64,000 nucleotides of DNA from Clusia tigrina (GCA_920105625.2 OV050032.1:77171879-77235878); one strand, 5' to 3'. Shown: positions 14,340 through 28,756, counted from the stretch's first letter. Numbers and translations: made by a program. The notes: generated from the sequence alone by a model not told the origin.

Positions 14340-17300
14340 TTTGTATGTTGCAAACTTTCATACGTGTAGGACGTACAGTATAGAAATTAAGGCCATTTGA
14401 AGTTTTATCAGTGTCTGATTTGGGACTCAAGGGTAGCAAAGCTTTGAGCGATAGCTTAAATAGACAAGAGGCTCGAGTAATTTATAGTTACAAAATTTCA
14501 AGGTTTTATGACGCTCCAGTAAAAAGTTACAAGCATTTGTATGTTGCAAACTTTCATACGTGTAGGACGTACCGTATAGAAGTTAGGGCCATTTGAAGTT
14601 TTATCAGTGTCTGATTTGGGACTCAAGGGTAGCATAGCTTTGAGCGATAGCTTAAATTGACATGAGGGTCGAGTACTTTATTGTTACAAAATTTCAAGGT
14701 TTTATGACGCTCCAGTAAAAAGTTACAAGCATTTGTATATTGCAAACTTTGAATGGTGTAGGACGTACCGTCTAGAAATTAGGGCCATTTGAAGTTTTAT
14801 CAGTGTTTGATTTGGGACTCAAGGGTAGCATAGATTTTTGCGATAGCTTAAATTGACATGAGGCTCGAGTACTTTATTGTTACAAAATTTCAAGGTTTTA
14901 TGACGCTCCAGTAAAAACTTACAAGCATTTGTATGTTGCAAACTTTGAATGGTGTAGGACGTACCGTATAGAAGTTAGGGCCATTTGAAGTTTTCTCAGT
15001 GTTTGATTTGGGACTCAAGGGTAGCATAGCTTTGAGCGATAGCTTTAATTGACAAGAGGCTCGAGTACTTTATTGTTACAAAATTTCAAGGTTTTGTGAC
15101 GCTCCAGTAAAAAGTTACAAGCATTTGTATGTTGCAAACTTTGATAGGTGTAGGACGTACCGTATAGAAGTTAGGGCCATTTGAAGTTTTATCAGTGTTT
15201 GATTTGGGACTCAAGGGTAGCATAGCTTTGAGCGATAGCTTTAATTGACAAGAGGCTCGAGTACTTTATTGTTACAAAATTTCAAGGTTTTATGACGCTC
15301 CAGTAAAAAGTTACAAGCATTTGTATGTTGCAAACTTTCATACGTGTAGGACGTACCGTATAGAAGTTAGGGCCATTTTAAGTTTTTTCAGTGTTTGATT
15401 TGGGACTCAAGGGTAGCATAGCTTTGAGCTTTAATTGACAAGAGGCTCGAGTACTTTATTGTTACAAAATTTAGAGGTTTCGTGACGCTCCAGTAAAAAG
15501 TTACAAGCATTTGTATATTGCAAACTTTCATACGTGTAGGACGTACCGTATACAAGTTAGAGCCATTTGAAGTTTTATCAGTGTTTGATTTGGGACTCAA
15601 GGGTAGCATAGCTTTGAGCGATAGCTTAAATAGACAAGAGGCTCGAGTAATTTATAGTTACAAAATTTCAAGGTTTTATGACGCTCCAGTAAAAACTTAC
15701 AAGCATTTGTATGTTGCAAACTTTGATAGGTGTAGGACGTACCGTATAGAAGTTAGGGCCATTGGAAGTGTTATCAGTGTTTGATTTGGGACTCAAGGGT
15801 AGCATAGCTTTGAGCGATAGCTTTAATTGACAAGAGGCTCGAGTACTTTATTGTTACAAAATTTCAAGGTTTTGTGACGCTCAATTAAAAAGTTACAAGC
15901 ATTTGTATGCTGCAAACTTTGATAGGTGTAGGACGTACCGTATAGAAGTTAGGGCCATTTGAAGTTTTATCAGTCTTTGATTTGGGACTCAAGGGTAGCA
16001 TAGTTTTGAGCGATAGCGTTAATTGGCAAGAGGCTCGAGTGCTTTATTGTTACAAAATTACAAGGTTTTATGACGCTCCAGTAAAAAGTTACAAGCATTT
16101 GTATGTTGCAAACTTTCATACGTGTAGGACGTACAGTATAGAAATTAAGGCCATTTGAAGTTTTATCAGTGTCTGATTTGGGACTCAAGGGTAGCATAGC
16201 TTTGAGCGATAGCTTAAATAGACAAGAGGCTCGAGTAATTTATAGTTAAAAAATTTCAAGGTTTTATGACGCTCCAGTAAAAAGTTACAAGCATTTGTAT
16301 GTTGCAAACTTTCATACGTGTAGGACGTACCGTATAGAAGTTAGGGCCATTTGAAGTTTTATCAGTGTCTGATTTGGGACTCAAGGGTAGCATAGCTTTG
16401 AGCGATAGCTTAAATTGACATGAGGGTCGAGTACTTTATTGTTACAAAATTTCAAGGTTTTATGACGCTCCAGTAAAAAGTTACAAGCATTTGTATATTG
16501 CAAACTTTGAATAGTGTAGGACGTACCGTCTAGAAATTAGGGCCATTTGAAGTTTTCTCAGTGTTTGACTTGGGACTCAAGGGTAGCATAGCTTTGAGCG
16601 ATAGCTTAAATTGACATGAGGCTCGAGTACTTTATTGTTACAAAATTTCAAGGTTTTATGACGCTCCAGTAAAAACTTACAAGCATTTGTATGTTGCAAA
16701 CTTTGAATGGTGTAGGACGTACCGTATAGAAGTTAGGGCCATTTGAAGTTTTCTCAGTGTTTGATTTGGGACTCAAGGGTAGCATAGCTTTGAGCGATAG
16801 CTTTAATTAACAAGAGGCTCGAGTACTTTATTGTTACAAAATTTCAAGGTTTTGTGACTCTCCAGTAAAAAGTTACAAGCATTTGTATGTTGCAAACTTT
16901 GATAGGTGTAGGACGTACCGTATAGAAGTTAGGGCCATTTGAAGTTTTATCAGTGTTTGATTTGGGACTCAAGGGTAGCATAGCTTTGAGCGATAGCTTT
17001 AATTGACAAGAGGCTCGAGTACTTTATTGTTACAAAATTTCAAGGTTTTATGACGCTCCAGTAAAAAGTTACAAGCATTTGTATGTTGCAAACTTTCATA
17101 CGTGTAGGACGTACCGTATAGAAGCTAGGGCCATTTGAAGTTTTATCAGTGTTTGATTTGGGACTCAAGGGTAGCATAGCTTTGAGCTTTAATTGACAAG
17201 AGGCTCGAGTACTTTATTGTTACAAAAATTAGAGGTTTCGTGACGCTCCAGTAAAAAGTTACAAGCATTTGTATATTGCAAACTTTCATACGTGTAGGAC

Positions 17301-18060
17301 GTACCGTATACAAGTTAGAGCCATTTGAAGTTTTATCAGTGTTTGATTTGGGACTCAAGGGTAGCATAGCTTTGAGCGATAGCTTAAATAGACAAGAGGC
17401 TCGAGTAATTTATAGTTACAAAATTTCAAGGTTTTATGACGCTCCAGTAAAAACTTACAAGCATTTGTATGTTGCAAACTTTGAATGGTGTAGGACGTAC
17501 CGTATAGAAGTTAGGGCATTTGAAGTTTTCTCAGTGTTTCATTTGGGACTCAAGGGTAGCATAGCTTTGGGCGATAGCTTTAATTGACAAGAGGCTCGAG
17601 TACTTTATTGTTACAAAATTTCAAGGTTTTGTGACGCTCCAGTAAAAAGTTACAAGCATTTGTATGTTGCAAACTTTGATAGGTGTAGGACGTACCGTAT
17701 AGAAGTTAGGGCCATTGGAAGTTTTATCAGTGTTTGATTTGGGACTCAAGGGTAGCATAGCTTTGAGCGATAGCTTTAATTGACAAGAGGCTCGAGTACT
17801 TTATTGTTACAAAATTTCAAGGTTTTGTGACGCTCAATTAAAAAGTTACAAGCATTTGTATGCTGCAAACTTTGATAGGTGTAGGACGTACCGTATAGAA
17901 GTTAGGGCCATTTGAAGTTTTATCAGTGTTTGATTTGGGACTCAAGGGTAGCATAGTTTTGAACGATAGCTTTAATTGGCAAGAGGCTCGAGTACTTTAT
18001 TGCTACAAAATTACAAGGTTTTATGACGCTCCAGTAAAAAGTTACAAGAATTTGTATGTT
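14340..18060 (+). repeat. Nine-monomer duplication (1,758 bp, then 1,953 bp after an added unit)
   Basis: About 14,340-15,740 is repeated at about 16,098-17,498 with a 1,758-bp offset (eight 196-bp units and one 190-bp unit). Shared variants: GACATGAGGGTCG (14,659 and 16,417), the 6-bp-deleted TTTGAGCTTTAATTG (15,424 and 17,182) and TTTAGAGGTTTCGTG-type sequence. From about 15,750 the offset becomes 1,953 bp (GCCATTGGAAG at 15,758 and 17,711; GCTCAATTAAAAAG at 15,880 and 17,833), showing one extra monomer inserted in the second copy. Confidence 0.75.
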
Positions 18061-21000
18061 GCAAACTTTCATACGTTTAGGACGTACAGTATAGAAGTTA
18101 GGGCCATTTGAAGTTTTATCAGTGTTTGATTTGGGACTCAAGGGTAGCATAGCTTTGAGCGATAGCTTTAATTGACAAGAGGCTCGAGTGCTTTATTGTT
18201 ACAAAATTTCAAGGTTTTGTGACGCTCCAGTAAAAAGTTACAAGCATTTGTATGTTGCAAACTTTGATAGGTGTAGGACGTACCGTATAGAAGTTAGGGC
18301 CATTTGAAGTTTTCTTAGTGTTTGATTTGGGACTCAAGGGTAGCATAGCTTTGAACGATAGCTTAAATAGACAAGAGGCTCGAGTAATTTATAGTTACAA
18401 AATTTCAAGGTTTTATGACGCTCCAGTAAAAACTTACAAGCATTTGTATGTTGCAAACTTTGAATGGTGTAGGACGTACCGTATAGAAGTTAGGGCCATT
18501 TGAAGTTTTCTCAGTGTTTGACTTGGGACTCAAGGGTAGCATAGCTTTGAGCGATAGCTTAAATTGGCAAGAGGCTCGAGTACTTTATTGTTACAAAATT
18601 TCAAGGTTTTATGACGCTCCAGTAAAAAGTTACAAGCATTTGTATATTGCAAACTTTGATAGGTCTAGGACGTACCGTATAGAAGCTAGGGCCATTTGAA
18701 GTTTTATCAGTGTTTGATTTGGGACTCAAGGGTAGCATAGCTTTGAGCGATAGCTTTAATTGACAAGAGGCTCGAGTGCTTTATTGTTACAAAATTTCAA
18801 GGTTTTGTGACGCTCCAGTAAAAAGTTACAAGCATTTGTATGTTGCAAACTTTGATAGGTGTAGGACGTACCGTATAGAAGTTAGGGCCATTTGAAGTTT
18901 TATCAGTGTTTGATTTGGGACTCAAGGGTAGCATAGCTTTGAGCGATAGCTTTAATTGACAAGAGGCTCGAGTACTTTATTGTTACAAAATTACAAGATT
19001 TTGAGACGCTCCAGTAAAAAGTTACAAGCATTTGTATGTTGCAAACTTTGATAGGTGTAGGACGTACCGTATAGAAGTTAGGGTCATTTGAAGTTTTCTC
19101 TGTGTTTGAGTTGGGACTCAAGGGTAGCATAGCTTTGAGCGATAGCTTTAATTGACAAGAGGCTCGAGTACTTTATTGTTACAACATTTCAAGGTTTTGT
19201 GACGCTCCAGTAAAAAGTTACAAGCATTTGTATGTTGCAAACTTTGATAGGTGTAGGACGTACCGTATAGAAGTTAGGGCCATTTGAAGTTTTCTCTGTG
19301 TTTGAGTTGGGACTCAAGGGTAGCATAGCTTTGACCGATAGCTTAAATTGGCAAGAGGCTCGAGTACTTTATTGTTACAAAATTACTAGGTTTTATGACG
19401 CTCCAGTAAAAAGTTACAAGCATTTGTATGGTGCAAACTTTCATACGTGTAGGACGTACCGTATATAAGTTAGGGCCATTTGAAGTTTTCTCAGTGTTTG
19501 ATTTGGGACTCAAGTGTAGCATAGCTTTGAGCGATAGATTAAATTGGCAAGAGGCTCGAGTACTTTATTGTTACAAAATTTCAAGGTTTTATGACGCTCC
19601 AGTAAAAAGTTACAAGCATTTGTATGTTTCAAACTTTGATAGGTGTGGGACGTACCGTATAGAAGTTAGGGCCATTTGAAGCTTTATCAGTGTTTGATTT
19701 GGGACTTAAGGGTAGCATAGCTTTGAGCGATAGAATAAATTGACAAGAGGCTCGAGTACTTTATTGTTACAAAATTTCAAGGTTTTCTGACGCTCCAATT
19801 AAAACTTACAAGCATTTGCATGTTGCAAACTTTGATAGGTGTAGGACGTACCGTATAGAAGTTAGGGCCATTTGAAGTTTTATCAGAGTTTGATTTGGGA
19901 CTCAAGGGTAGCATAGCTTTGAGCGATAGCTTAAATTGACAAGAGGCTCGAGTACTTTATTGTCACAAAATTTCAAGGTTTTCTGACGCTCCAGTAAAAA
20001 GTTACAAGCATTTGTATGTTGCCAACTTTGATAGGTGTAGGACGTACCGTATAGAAGTTAGGGCCATTTGAAGTTTTCTCAGTGTTTGATTTGGGTCTCA
20101 AGGGTAGCATAGCTTTGAGCGATAGCTTAAATAGACAAGAGGCTCGAGTACTTTATTGTTACAAAATTTCAAGGTTTTGTGACGCTCCCGTAAAAAGTTA
20201 CAAGCATTTGTATGTTGCAAACTTTCATACGTGTAGGACGTACCGTTTAGAAGTTAGGGCCATTTGAAGTTTTCTCAGTGTTTTGATTTGGGACTCAAGG
20301 GTAGCATAGCTTTGAGCGCTAGCTTTAATTGGCAAGAGGCTCGAGTACTTTATTGTTACAAAATTATAAGGTTTTATGACGCTCCAGTAAAAAGTTACAA
20401 GCATTTGTATGTTGCAAACTTTGATAGGTGTAGGACGTACCGTATACAAGTTAGGGCCATTTGAAGTTTTCTCAGTGTTTGATTTGGGACTCAAGAGTAG
20501 CATAGCTTTGAGCGATAGCTTAAATAGACAAGAGGCTCGAGTAATTTATAGTTACAAAATTTCAAGGTTTTCTGACGCTCCAGTAAAAAGTTACCAGCAT
20601 TTCTATGTTGCAAACTTTCATACGTGTAGGACGTACCGTATAGAAGTTAGGGCCATTTGAAGTTTTATCAGTGTTTGATTTGGGACTCAAGGGTAGCATA
20701 GCTTTGAGCGATAGATTAGAGTGGCAAGAGGCTCGAGTACTTTATTGTTAAAAAATTTCAAGGTTTTATGACGCTCCAGTAAAAACTTACAAGCATTTGT
20801 ATATTGCAAACTTTGATAGGTGTAGGACGTACCGTATAGAAGTTAGGGCCATTTGAAGTTTTATCAGTGTTTGATTTGGGACTCAAGGGTGGCATAGCTT
20901 TGAGCGATAGCTTTAATTGACAAGAGGCTCGAGTACTTTATTGTTACAAAATTTCAAGGTTTTATGACGCTCCAGTAAAAAGTTACAAGCATTTGTATAT

Positions 21001-22426
21001 TGCAAACTTTGATAGGTGTAGGACGTACCGTATAGAAGTTAGGGCCATTTGAAGTTTTCTCAGTGTTTGATTTGGGACTCAAGGGTAGCATAGCTTTGTG
21101 CGATAACTTTAATTGGCAAGAGGCTCGAGTACTTTATTGTTACAAAATTACAAGGTTTTATGACGCTCCAGTAAAAAGTTACAAGCATTTGTATGTTGCA
21201 AACTTTCATACGTGTAGGACGTACCGTATAGAAGTTAGGGCCATTTGAAGTTTTCTCAGTGTTTGATTTGGGACTCAAGGGTAGCATAGCTTTGAGCGAT
21301 AGATTAAATTGGCAAGAGGATCGAGTACTTTATTGTTACAAAATTTCAAGGTTTTATGACGCTCCAGTAAAAAGTTACAAGCATTTGTATGTTTCAAACT
21401 TTGATAAGTGTAGGACGTACCGTATACAAGTTAGGGCCATTTGAAGTTTTATCAGTGTTTGATTTGGGACTTAAGGGTAGCATAGCTTTGAGCGATAGAA
21501 TAAATTGACAAGAGGCTCGAGTACTTTATTATTACAAAATTTCAAGGTTTTATGACGCTCCAGTAAAAACTTACAAGCATTTGTATATTGCAAACTTTGA
21601 TAGGTGTAGGACGTACCGTATAGAAGTTAGGGCCATTTGAAGTTTTATCAGTGTTTGATTTGGGACTCAAGGGTGGCATAGCTTTGAGCGATAGCTTTAA
21701 TTGGCAAGAGGCTCGAGTACTTTATTGTTACAAAATTACAAGGTTTTAAGACGCTCCAGTAAAAAGTTACAAGCATTTGTATGTTGCAAACTTTGATAGG
21801 TGTAGGACGTACCGTATACAAGTTAGGGCCATTTGAAGTTTTCTCAGTGTTTGATTTGGGACTCAAGAGTAGCATAGCTTTGAGCGATAGCTTAAATAGA
21901 CAAGAGGCTCGAGTAATTTATAGTTACAAAATTTCAAGGTTTTCTGACGCTCCAGTAAAAAGTTACAAGCATTTGTATGTTGCAAACTTTCATACGTGTA
22001 GGACGTACCGTATAGAAGTTAGGGCCATTTGAAGTTTTCTCAGTGTTTGATTTGGGACTCAAGGTAGCATAGCTTTGAGCGATAGATTAGAGTGGCAAGA
22101 GGCTCGAGTACTTTATTGTTACAAAATTTCAAGGTTTTATGACGCTCCAGTAAAAACTTACAAGCATTTGTATATTGCAAACTTTGATAGGTGTAGGACG
22201 TACCGTATAGAAGTTAGGGCCATTTGAAGTTTTATCAGTGTTTGATTTGGGACTCAAGGGTGGCATAGCTTTGAGCGATAGCTTTAATTGACAAGAGGCT
22301 CGAGTACTTTATTGTTACAAAATTTCAAGGTTTTATGACGCTCCAGTAAAAAGTTACAAGCATTTGTATATTGCAAACTTTGATAGGTGTACCGTATAGA
22401 AGTTAGGGCCATTTGAAGTTTTCTCA

Positions 22427-23725
22427 GTGTTTGATTTGGGACTCAAGGGTAGCATAGCTTTGTGCGATAGCTTTAATTGGCAAGAGGCTCGAGTACTTTA
22501 TTGTTACAAAATTACAAGGTTTTATGACGCTCCAGTAAAAAGTTACAAGCATTTGTATGTTGCAAACTTTGATAGGTGTAGGACGTACCGTATAGAAGTT
22601 AGGCCCATTTGAAGTTTTCTTAGTGTTTGATTTGGGACTCAAGGGTATCATAGCTTTGAGCGATAGATTAACTTGGCAAGAGGCTCGAGTACTTTATTGT
22701 TACAAAATTTCAAGGTTTCATGACGCTCCAGTAAAAACTTACAAGCATTTGTATGTTTCAAACTTTGATAGGTGTAGGACGTACCGTATACAAGTTAGGG
22801 CCATTTGAAGTTTTATCAGTGTCTGATTTGGGACTTAAGGGTAGCATAGCTTTGAGCGATAGCTTAAATTGACAAGAGGCTCGAGTACTTTATTTTTACA
22901 AAATTTCAAGGTTTTCTGACGCTCCAGTAAAAAGTTACAAGCATTTGTATGTTGCAAACTTTCATACGTGTAGGACGTACCGTATAGAAGTTAGGGCCAT
23001 TTGAAGTTTTCTCAGTGTTTGATTTGGGACTCAAGGGTAGCATAGCTTTGAGCGATAGATTAAATTGGCAAGAGGCTCGAGTTCTTTATTGTTACAAAAT
23101 TTCAAGGTTTTATGACGCTCCAGTAAAAAGTTACAAGCATTTGTATGTTTCAAACTTTGATAGGTGTAGGACGTACCGTATACAAGTTAGGGCCATTTGA
23201 AGTTTTATCAGTGTTTGATTTGGGACTTAAGGGTAGCATAGCTTTGAGCGATAGAATAAATTGACAAGAGGCTCGAGTACTTTATTGTTACAAAATTTCA
23301 AGGTTTTATGACGCTCCAGTAAAAACTTACAAGCATTTGTATGTTGCAAACTTTCATACGTGTAGGACGTACCGTATAGAAGTTAGGGCCATTTGAAGTT
23401 TTATCAGTGTTTGATTTGGGACTCAAGGGTAGCATAGCTTTGAGCGATAGATTAAATTGACAAGAGGCTCGAGTACTTTCTTGTTACAAAATTTCAAGGT
23501 TTTCTGACGCTCCAGTAAAAAGTTACAAGCATTTGTATGTTGCAAACTTTGATAGGTGTAGGACGTACCGTATAGAAGTAAGGGCCATTTGAAGTTTTAT
23601 CAGTGTTTGATTTGGGACTCAAGGGTAGCATAGCTTTGAGCGATAGCTTAAATTGACAAGAGGCTCGAGTACTTTATTGTTACAAAATTTCAAGGTTTTC
23701 TGACGCTCCAGTAAAAAGTTACAAG
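22427..23725 (+). repeat. Higher-order repeat, 3,436-bp shift, first copy
   Basis: Repeated at 25,863-27,161 with a constant 3,436-bp offset. Shared private variants: GCTTTGTGCGATAGC, GTTAGGCCCATTTG, AAGGGTATCATAGC, TTAACTTGGCAAG, TTTCATGACGC, TTTATTTTTACAAAA and GAAGTAAGGGCC. The match stops inside a monomer at GTTACAA, where the second copy switches to the sequence of a different unit (24,118 onward). Confidence 0.8.
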
Positions 23726-24117
23726 CATTTGTATGTTGCAAACTTTGATAGGTGTAGGACGTACCGTATAGAAGTTAGGGCCATTTGAAGTTTTCTCAGT
23801 GTTTGATTTGGGACTCAAGGGTAGCATAGCTTTGAGCGATAGCTTAAATAGACAAGAGGCTCGAGTACTTTATTGTTACAAAATTTCAAGGTTTTGTGAC
23901 GCTCCAGTAAAAAGTTACAAGCATTTGTATGTTGCAAACTTTCATACGTGTAGGACGTACCGTATAGAAGTTAGGGCCATTTGAAGTTTTCTCAGTGTTT
24001 TGATTTGGGACTCAAGGGTAGTATAGCTTTGAGCGATAGCTTTAATTGGCAAGAGGCTCGAGTACTTTATTGTTACAAAATTACAAGGTTTTATGACGCT
24101 CCAGTAAAAAGTTACAA

Positions 24118-25650
24118 TCATTTGTATGTTGCAAACTTTGATAGGTGTAGGACGTACCGTATAGAAGTTAAGGCCATTTGAAGTTTTTTCAGTGTTTGAT
24201 TTGGGACTCAAGGGTAGCATAGCTTTGAGCGATAGCTTAAATAGACAAGAGGCTCGAGTAATTTATAGTTACAAAATTTCAAGGTTTTCTGAGGGTCCAG
24301 TAAAAAGTTACAAGCATTTGTATGTTGCAAACTTTCATTCGTGTAGGACGTACCGTATAGAAGTTAGGGCCATTTGAAGTTTTCTCAGTGTTTGATTTGG
24401 GACTCAAGGGTAGCATAGCTTTGAGCGAAAGATTAGATTGGCAAGAGGCTCGAGTACTTTATTGTTACAAAATTTCAAGGTTTTATGACGCTCCAGTAAA
24501 AACTTACAAGCATTTGTATATTGCAAACTTTGATAGGTGTAGGACGTACCGTATAGAAGTTAGAGCCATTTGAAGTTTTATCAGTGTTTGATTTGGGACT
24601 CAAGGGTAGCATAGCTTTGAGCGATAACTTTAATTGAGAAGAGGCTCGAGTACTTAATTGTTACAAAATTTCAAGGTTTTATGACGCTCCAGTAAAAAGT
24701 TACAAGCATTTGTATATTGCAAACTTTGATAGGTGTTGGACGTACCATATAGAAGTTAGGGCCATTTGAAGTTTTATCAGTGTTTGATTTGGGACTCAAG
24801 GGTAGCATAGCTTTGAGCGATAGATTAGATTGGCAAGAGGTTCGAGTACTTTATTGATACAAAATTTCAAGGTTTTATGACGCTCCAGTAAAAAGTTACA
24901 AGCATTTGTATGTTGCAAACTTTGATAGGTGTAGGACGTACCGTATAGAAGTTAGGGCCATTTGAAGTTTTATCAGTGTTTGATTTGGGACTCAAGGGTA
25001 GCATAGCTTTGAGCGATAGCTTTAATTGACAAGAGGCTCGAGTACTTTATTGTTACAAAATTTCAAGGTTTTGTGACGCTCCAGTAAAAAGTTACAAGCA
25101 TTTGTATGTTGCAAACTTTCATACGTGTAGGACGTACCGTATAGAAGTTAGGGCCATTTGAAGTTTTCTCAGTGTTTTGATTTGGGACTCAAGGGTAGCA
25201 TAGCTTTGAGCGTTAGCTTTAATTGGCAAGTGGCTCGAGTACTTTATTGTTACAAAATTACAAGGTTTTATGACGCTGCAGTAAAAAGTTACAAGCATTT
25301 GTATGTTGCAAACTTTGAGAGGTGTAGGACGTACCGTATAGAAGTTAGGGCCATTTGAAGTTTTCTCAGTGTTTGATTTGGGACTCAAGGGTAGCATAGC
25401 TTTGAGCGATAGCTTAAATAGACAAGAGGCTCGAGTAATTTATAGTTACAAAATTTCAAGGTTTTATGACGCTCCAGTAAAAACTTACAAGCATTTGAAT
25501 GTTGCAAACTTTGAATGGTGTAGGACGTACCGTATAGAAGTTAGGGCCATTTGAAGTTTTCTCAGTGTTTGATTTGGGACTCAAGGGTAGCATAGCTTTG
25601 AGCGATAGCTTAAATTGGCAAGAGGCTCGAGTACTTTATTGTTGTTTATA
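24118..25650 (+). repeat. Three-copy higher-order block, copy 1
   Basis: Repeated at 27,161-28,693 (offset 3,043) and 29,272-30,804 (offset 5,154). Shared markers: TTTCATTCGTGTAGG, GAGCGAAAGATTAG, GATAACTTTAATTGAGAAG, TTATTGATACAAAA, GAGCGTTAGC with CAAGTGGCTCG, GACGCTGCAG, and a monomer shortened at GTTGTTTATATTGC. Copy 1 differs in having GACGCT-type versus GAGGGT (24,292) and a further deletion at its right edge. Confidence 0.82.
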
Positions 25651-25862
25651 TTGCAAACTTTCTCAGTGTTTTGATTTGGGACTCAAGGGTAGCATAGCTT
25701 TGAGCGATAGCTTTAATTGGCAAGAGGCTCGAGTACTTTATTGTTACAAAATTACAAAGTTTTATGACGCTCCAGTAAAAAGTTACAATCATTTGTATGT
25801 TGCAAACTTTGATAGGTGTAGGACGTACCGTATAGAAGTTAGGGCCATTTGAAGTTTTCTCA

Positions 25863-27161
25863 GTGTTTGATTTGGGACTCAAGGGTAGCATAGCTTTGTG
25901 CGATAGCTTTAATTGGCAAGAGGCTCGAGTACTTTATTGTTACAAAATTACAAGGTTTTATGACGCTCCAGTAAAAAGTTACAAGCATTTGTATGTTGCA
26001 AACTTTGATAGGTGTAGGACGTACCGTATAGAAGTTAGGCCCATTTGAAGTTTTCTCAGTGTTTGATTTGGGACTCAAGGGTATCATAGCTTTGAGCGAT
26101 AGATTAACTTGGCAAGAGGCTCGAGTACTTTATTGTTACAAAATTTCAAGGTTTCATGACGCTCCAGTAAAAACTTACAAGCATTTGTATGTTTCAAACT
26201 TTGATAGGTGTAGGACGTACCGTATACAAGTTAGGGCCATTTGAAGTTTTATCAGTGTCTGATTTGGGACTTAAGGGTAGCATAGCTTTGAGCGATAGCT
26301 TAAATTGACAAGAGGCTCGAGTACTTTATTTTTACAAAATTTCAAGGTTTTCTGACGCTCCAGTAAAAAGTTACAAGCATTTGTATGTTGCAAACTTTCA
26401 TACGTGTAGGACGTACCGTATAGAAGTTAGGGCCATTTGAAGTTTTCTCAGTGTTTGATTTGGGACTCAAGGGTAGCATAGCTTTGAGCGATAGATTAAA
26501 TTGGCAAGAGGCTCGAGTTCTTTATTGTTACAAAATTTCAAGGTTTTATGACGCTCCAGTAAAAAGTTACAAGCATTTGTATGTTTCAAACTTTGATAGG
26601 TGTAGGACGTACCGTATACAAGTTAGGGCCATTTGAAGTTTTATCAGTGTTTGATTTGGGACTTAAGGGTAGCATAGCTTTGAGCGATAGAATAAATTGA
26701 CAAGAGGCTCGAGTACTTTATTGTTACAAAATTTCAAGGTTTTATGACGCTCCAGTAAAAACTTACAAGCATTTGTATGTTGCAAACTTTCATACGTGTA
26801 GGACGTACCGTATAGAAGTTAGGGCCATTTGAAGTTTTATCAGTGTTTGATTTGGGACTCAAGGGTAGCATAGCTTTGAGCGATAGCTTAAATTGACAAG
26901 AGGCTCGAGTACTTTCTTGTTACAAAATTTCAAGGTTTTCTGACGCTCCAGTAAAAAGTTACAAGCATTTGTATGTTGCAAACTTTGATAGGTGTAGGAC
27001 GTACCGTATAGAAGTAAGGGCCATTTGAAGTTTTATCAGTGTTTGATTTGGGACTCAAGGGTAGCATAGCTTTGAGCGATAGCTTAAATTGACAAGAGGC
27101 TCGAGTACTTTATTGTTACAAAATTTCAAGGTTTTCTGACGCTCCAGTAAAAAGTTACAAT
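25863..27161 (+). repeat. Higher-order repeat, 3,436-bp shift, second copy
   Basis: Copy of 22,427-23,725. Its right edge at about 27,161 is an internal recombination junction: from CAATCATTTG onward it follows the block that starts at 24,118 (offset 3,043 bp). Both edges lie in the same phase of the monomer, as expected for unequal crossover or gene conversion between out-of-register units. Confidence 0.8.
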
Positions 27162-28693
27162 CATTTGTATGTTGCAAACTTTGATAGGTGTAGGACGTAC
27201 CGTATAGAAGTTAAGGCCATTTGAAGTTTTTTCAGTGTTTGATTTGGGACTCAAGGGTAGCATAGCTTTGAGCGATAGCTTAAATAGACAAGAGGCTCGA
27301 GTAATTTATAGTTACAAAATTTCAAGGTTTTCTGACGGTCCAGTAAAAAGTTACAAGCATTTGTATGTTGCAAACTTTCATTCGTGTAGGACGTACCGTA
27401 TAGAAGTTAGGGCCATTTGAAGTTTTCTCAGTGTTTGATTTGGGACTCAAGGGTAGCATAGCTTTGAGCGAAAGATTAGATTGGCAAGAGGCTCGAGTAC
27501 TTTATTGTTACAAAATTTCAAGGTTTTATGACGCTCCAGTAAAAACTTACAAGCATTTGTATATTGCAAACTTTGATAGGTGTAGGACGTACCGTATAGA
27601 AGTTAGAGCCATTTGAAGTTTTATCAGTGTTTGATTTGGGACTCAAGGGTAGCATAGCTTTGAGCGATAACTTTAATTGAGAAGAGGCTCGAGTACTTTA
27701 TTGTTACAAAATTTCAAGGTTTTATGACGCTCCAGTAAAAAGTTACAAGCATTTGTATATTGCAAACTTTGATAGGTGTAGGACGTACCGTATAGAAGTT
27801 AGGGCCATTTGAAGTTTTATCAGTGTTTGATTTGGGACTCAAGGGTAGCATAGCTTTGAGCGATAGATTAGATTGGCAAGAGGTTCGAGTACTTTATTGA
27901 TACAAAATTTCAAGGTTTTATGACGCTCCAGTAAAAAGTTACAAGCATTTGTATGTTGCAAACTTTGATAGGTGTAGGACGTACCGTATAGAAGTTAGGG
28001 CCATTTGAAGTTTTATCAGTGTTTGATTTGGGACTCAAGGGTAGCATAGCTTTGAGCGATAGCTTTAATTGACAAGAGGCTCGAGTACTTTATTGTTACA
28101 AAATTTCAAGGTTTTGTGACGCTCCAGTAAAAAGTTACAAGCATTTGTATGTTGCAAACTTTCATACGTGTAGGACGTACCGTATAGAAGTTAGGGCCAT
28201 TTGAAGTTTTCTCAGTGTTTTGATTTGGGACTCAAGGGTAGCATAGCTTTGAGCGTTAGCTTTAATTGGCAAGTGGCTCGAGTACTTTATTGTTACAAAA
28301 TTACAAGGTTTTATGACGCTGCAGTAAAAAGTTACAAGCATTTGTATGTTGCAAACTTTGAGAGGTGTAGGACGTACCGTATAGAAGTTAGGGCCATTTG
28401 AAGTTTTCTCAGTGTTTGATTTGGGACTCAAGGGTAGCATAGCTTTGAGCGATAGCTTAAATAGACAAGAGGCTCGAGTAATTTATAGTTACAAAATTTC
28501 AAGGTTTTATGACGCTCCAGTAAAAACTTACAAGCATTTGAATGTTGCAAACTTTGAATGGTGTAGGACGTACCGTATAGAAGTTAGGGCCATTTGAAGT
28601 TTTCTCAGTGTTTGATTTGGGACTCAAGGGTAGCATAGCTTTGAGCGATAGCTTAAATTGGCAAGAGGCTCGAGTACTTTATTGTTGTTTATA
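27161..28693 (+). repeat. Three-copy higher-order block, copy 2
   Basis: Second copy of the block described at 24,118. It ends with the 149-bp short monomer (28,608-28,756) rather than the 101-bp version seen in copy 1. Confidence 0.82.
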
Positions 28694-28756
28694 TTGCAAA
28701 CTTTGATAGGTGTAGGACGTACCGAATAGAAGTTAGGGCCATTTGAAGTTTTATCA
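28608..28756 (+). repeat. 149-bp truncated satellite monomer
   Basis: The unit lacks 47 bp, giving the junction TTATTGTTGTTTATATTGC. It recurs at 30,719-30,867. At 25,565-25,665 the same junction is present but a second deletion (AACTTTCTCAG) leaves only 101 bp. Confidence 0.85.

Noticed and set aside
22380..22400. Short deletion GGTGTACCGTATAG in one monomer
   Set aside because: A 7-bp loss between two GTA words in a single unit, without spread to other copies; ordinary satellite noise.
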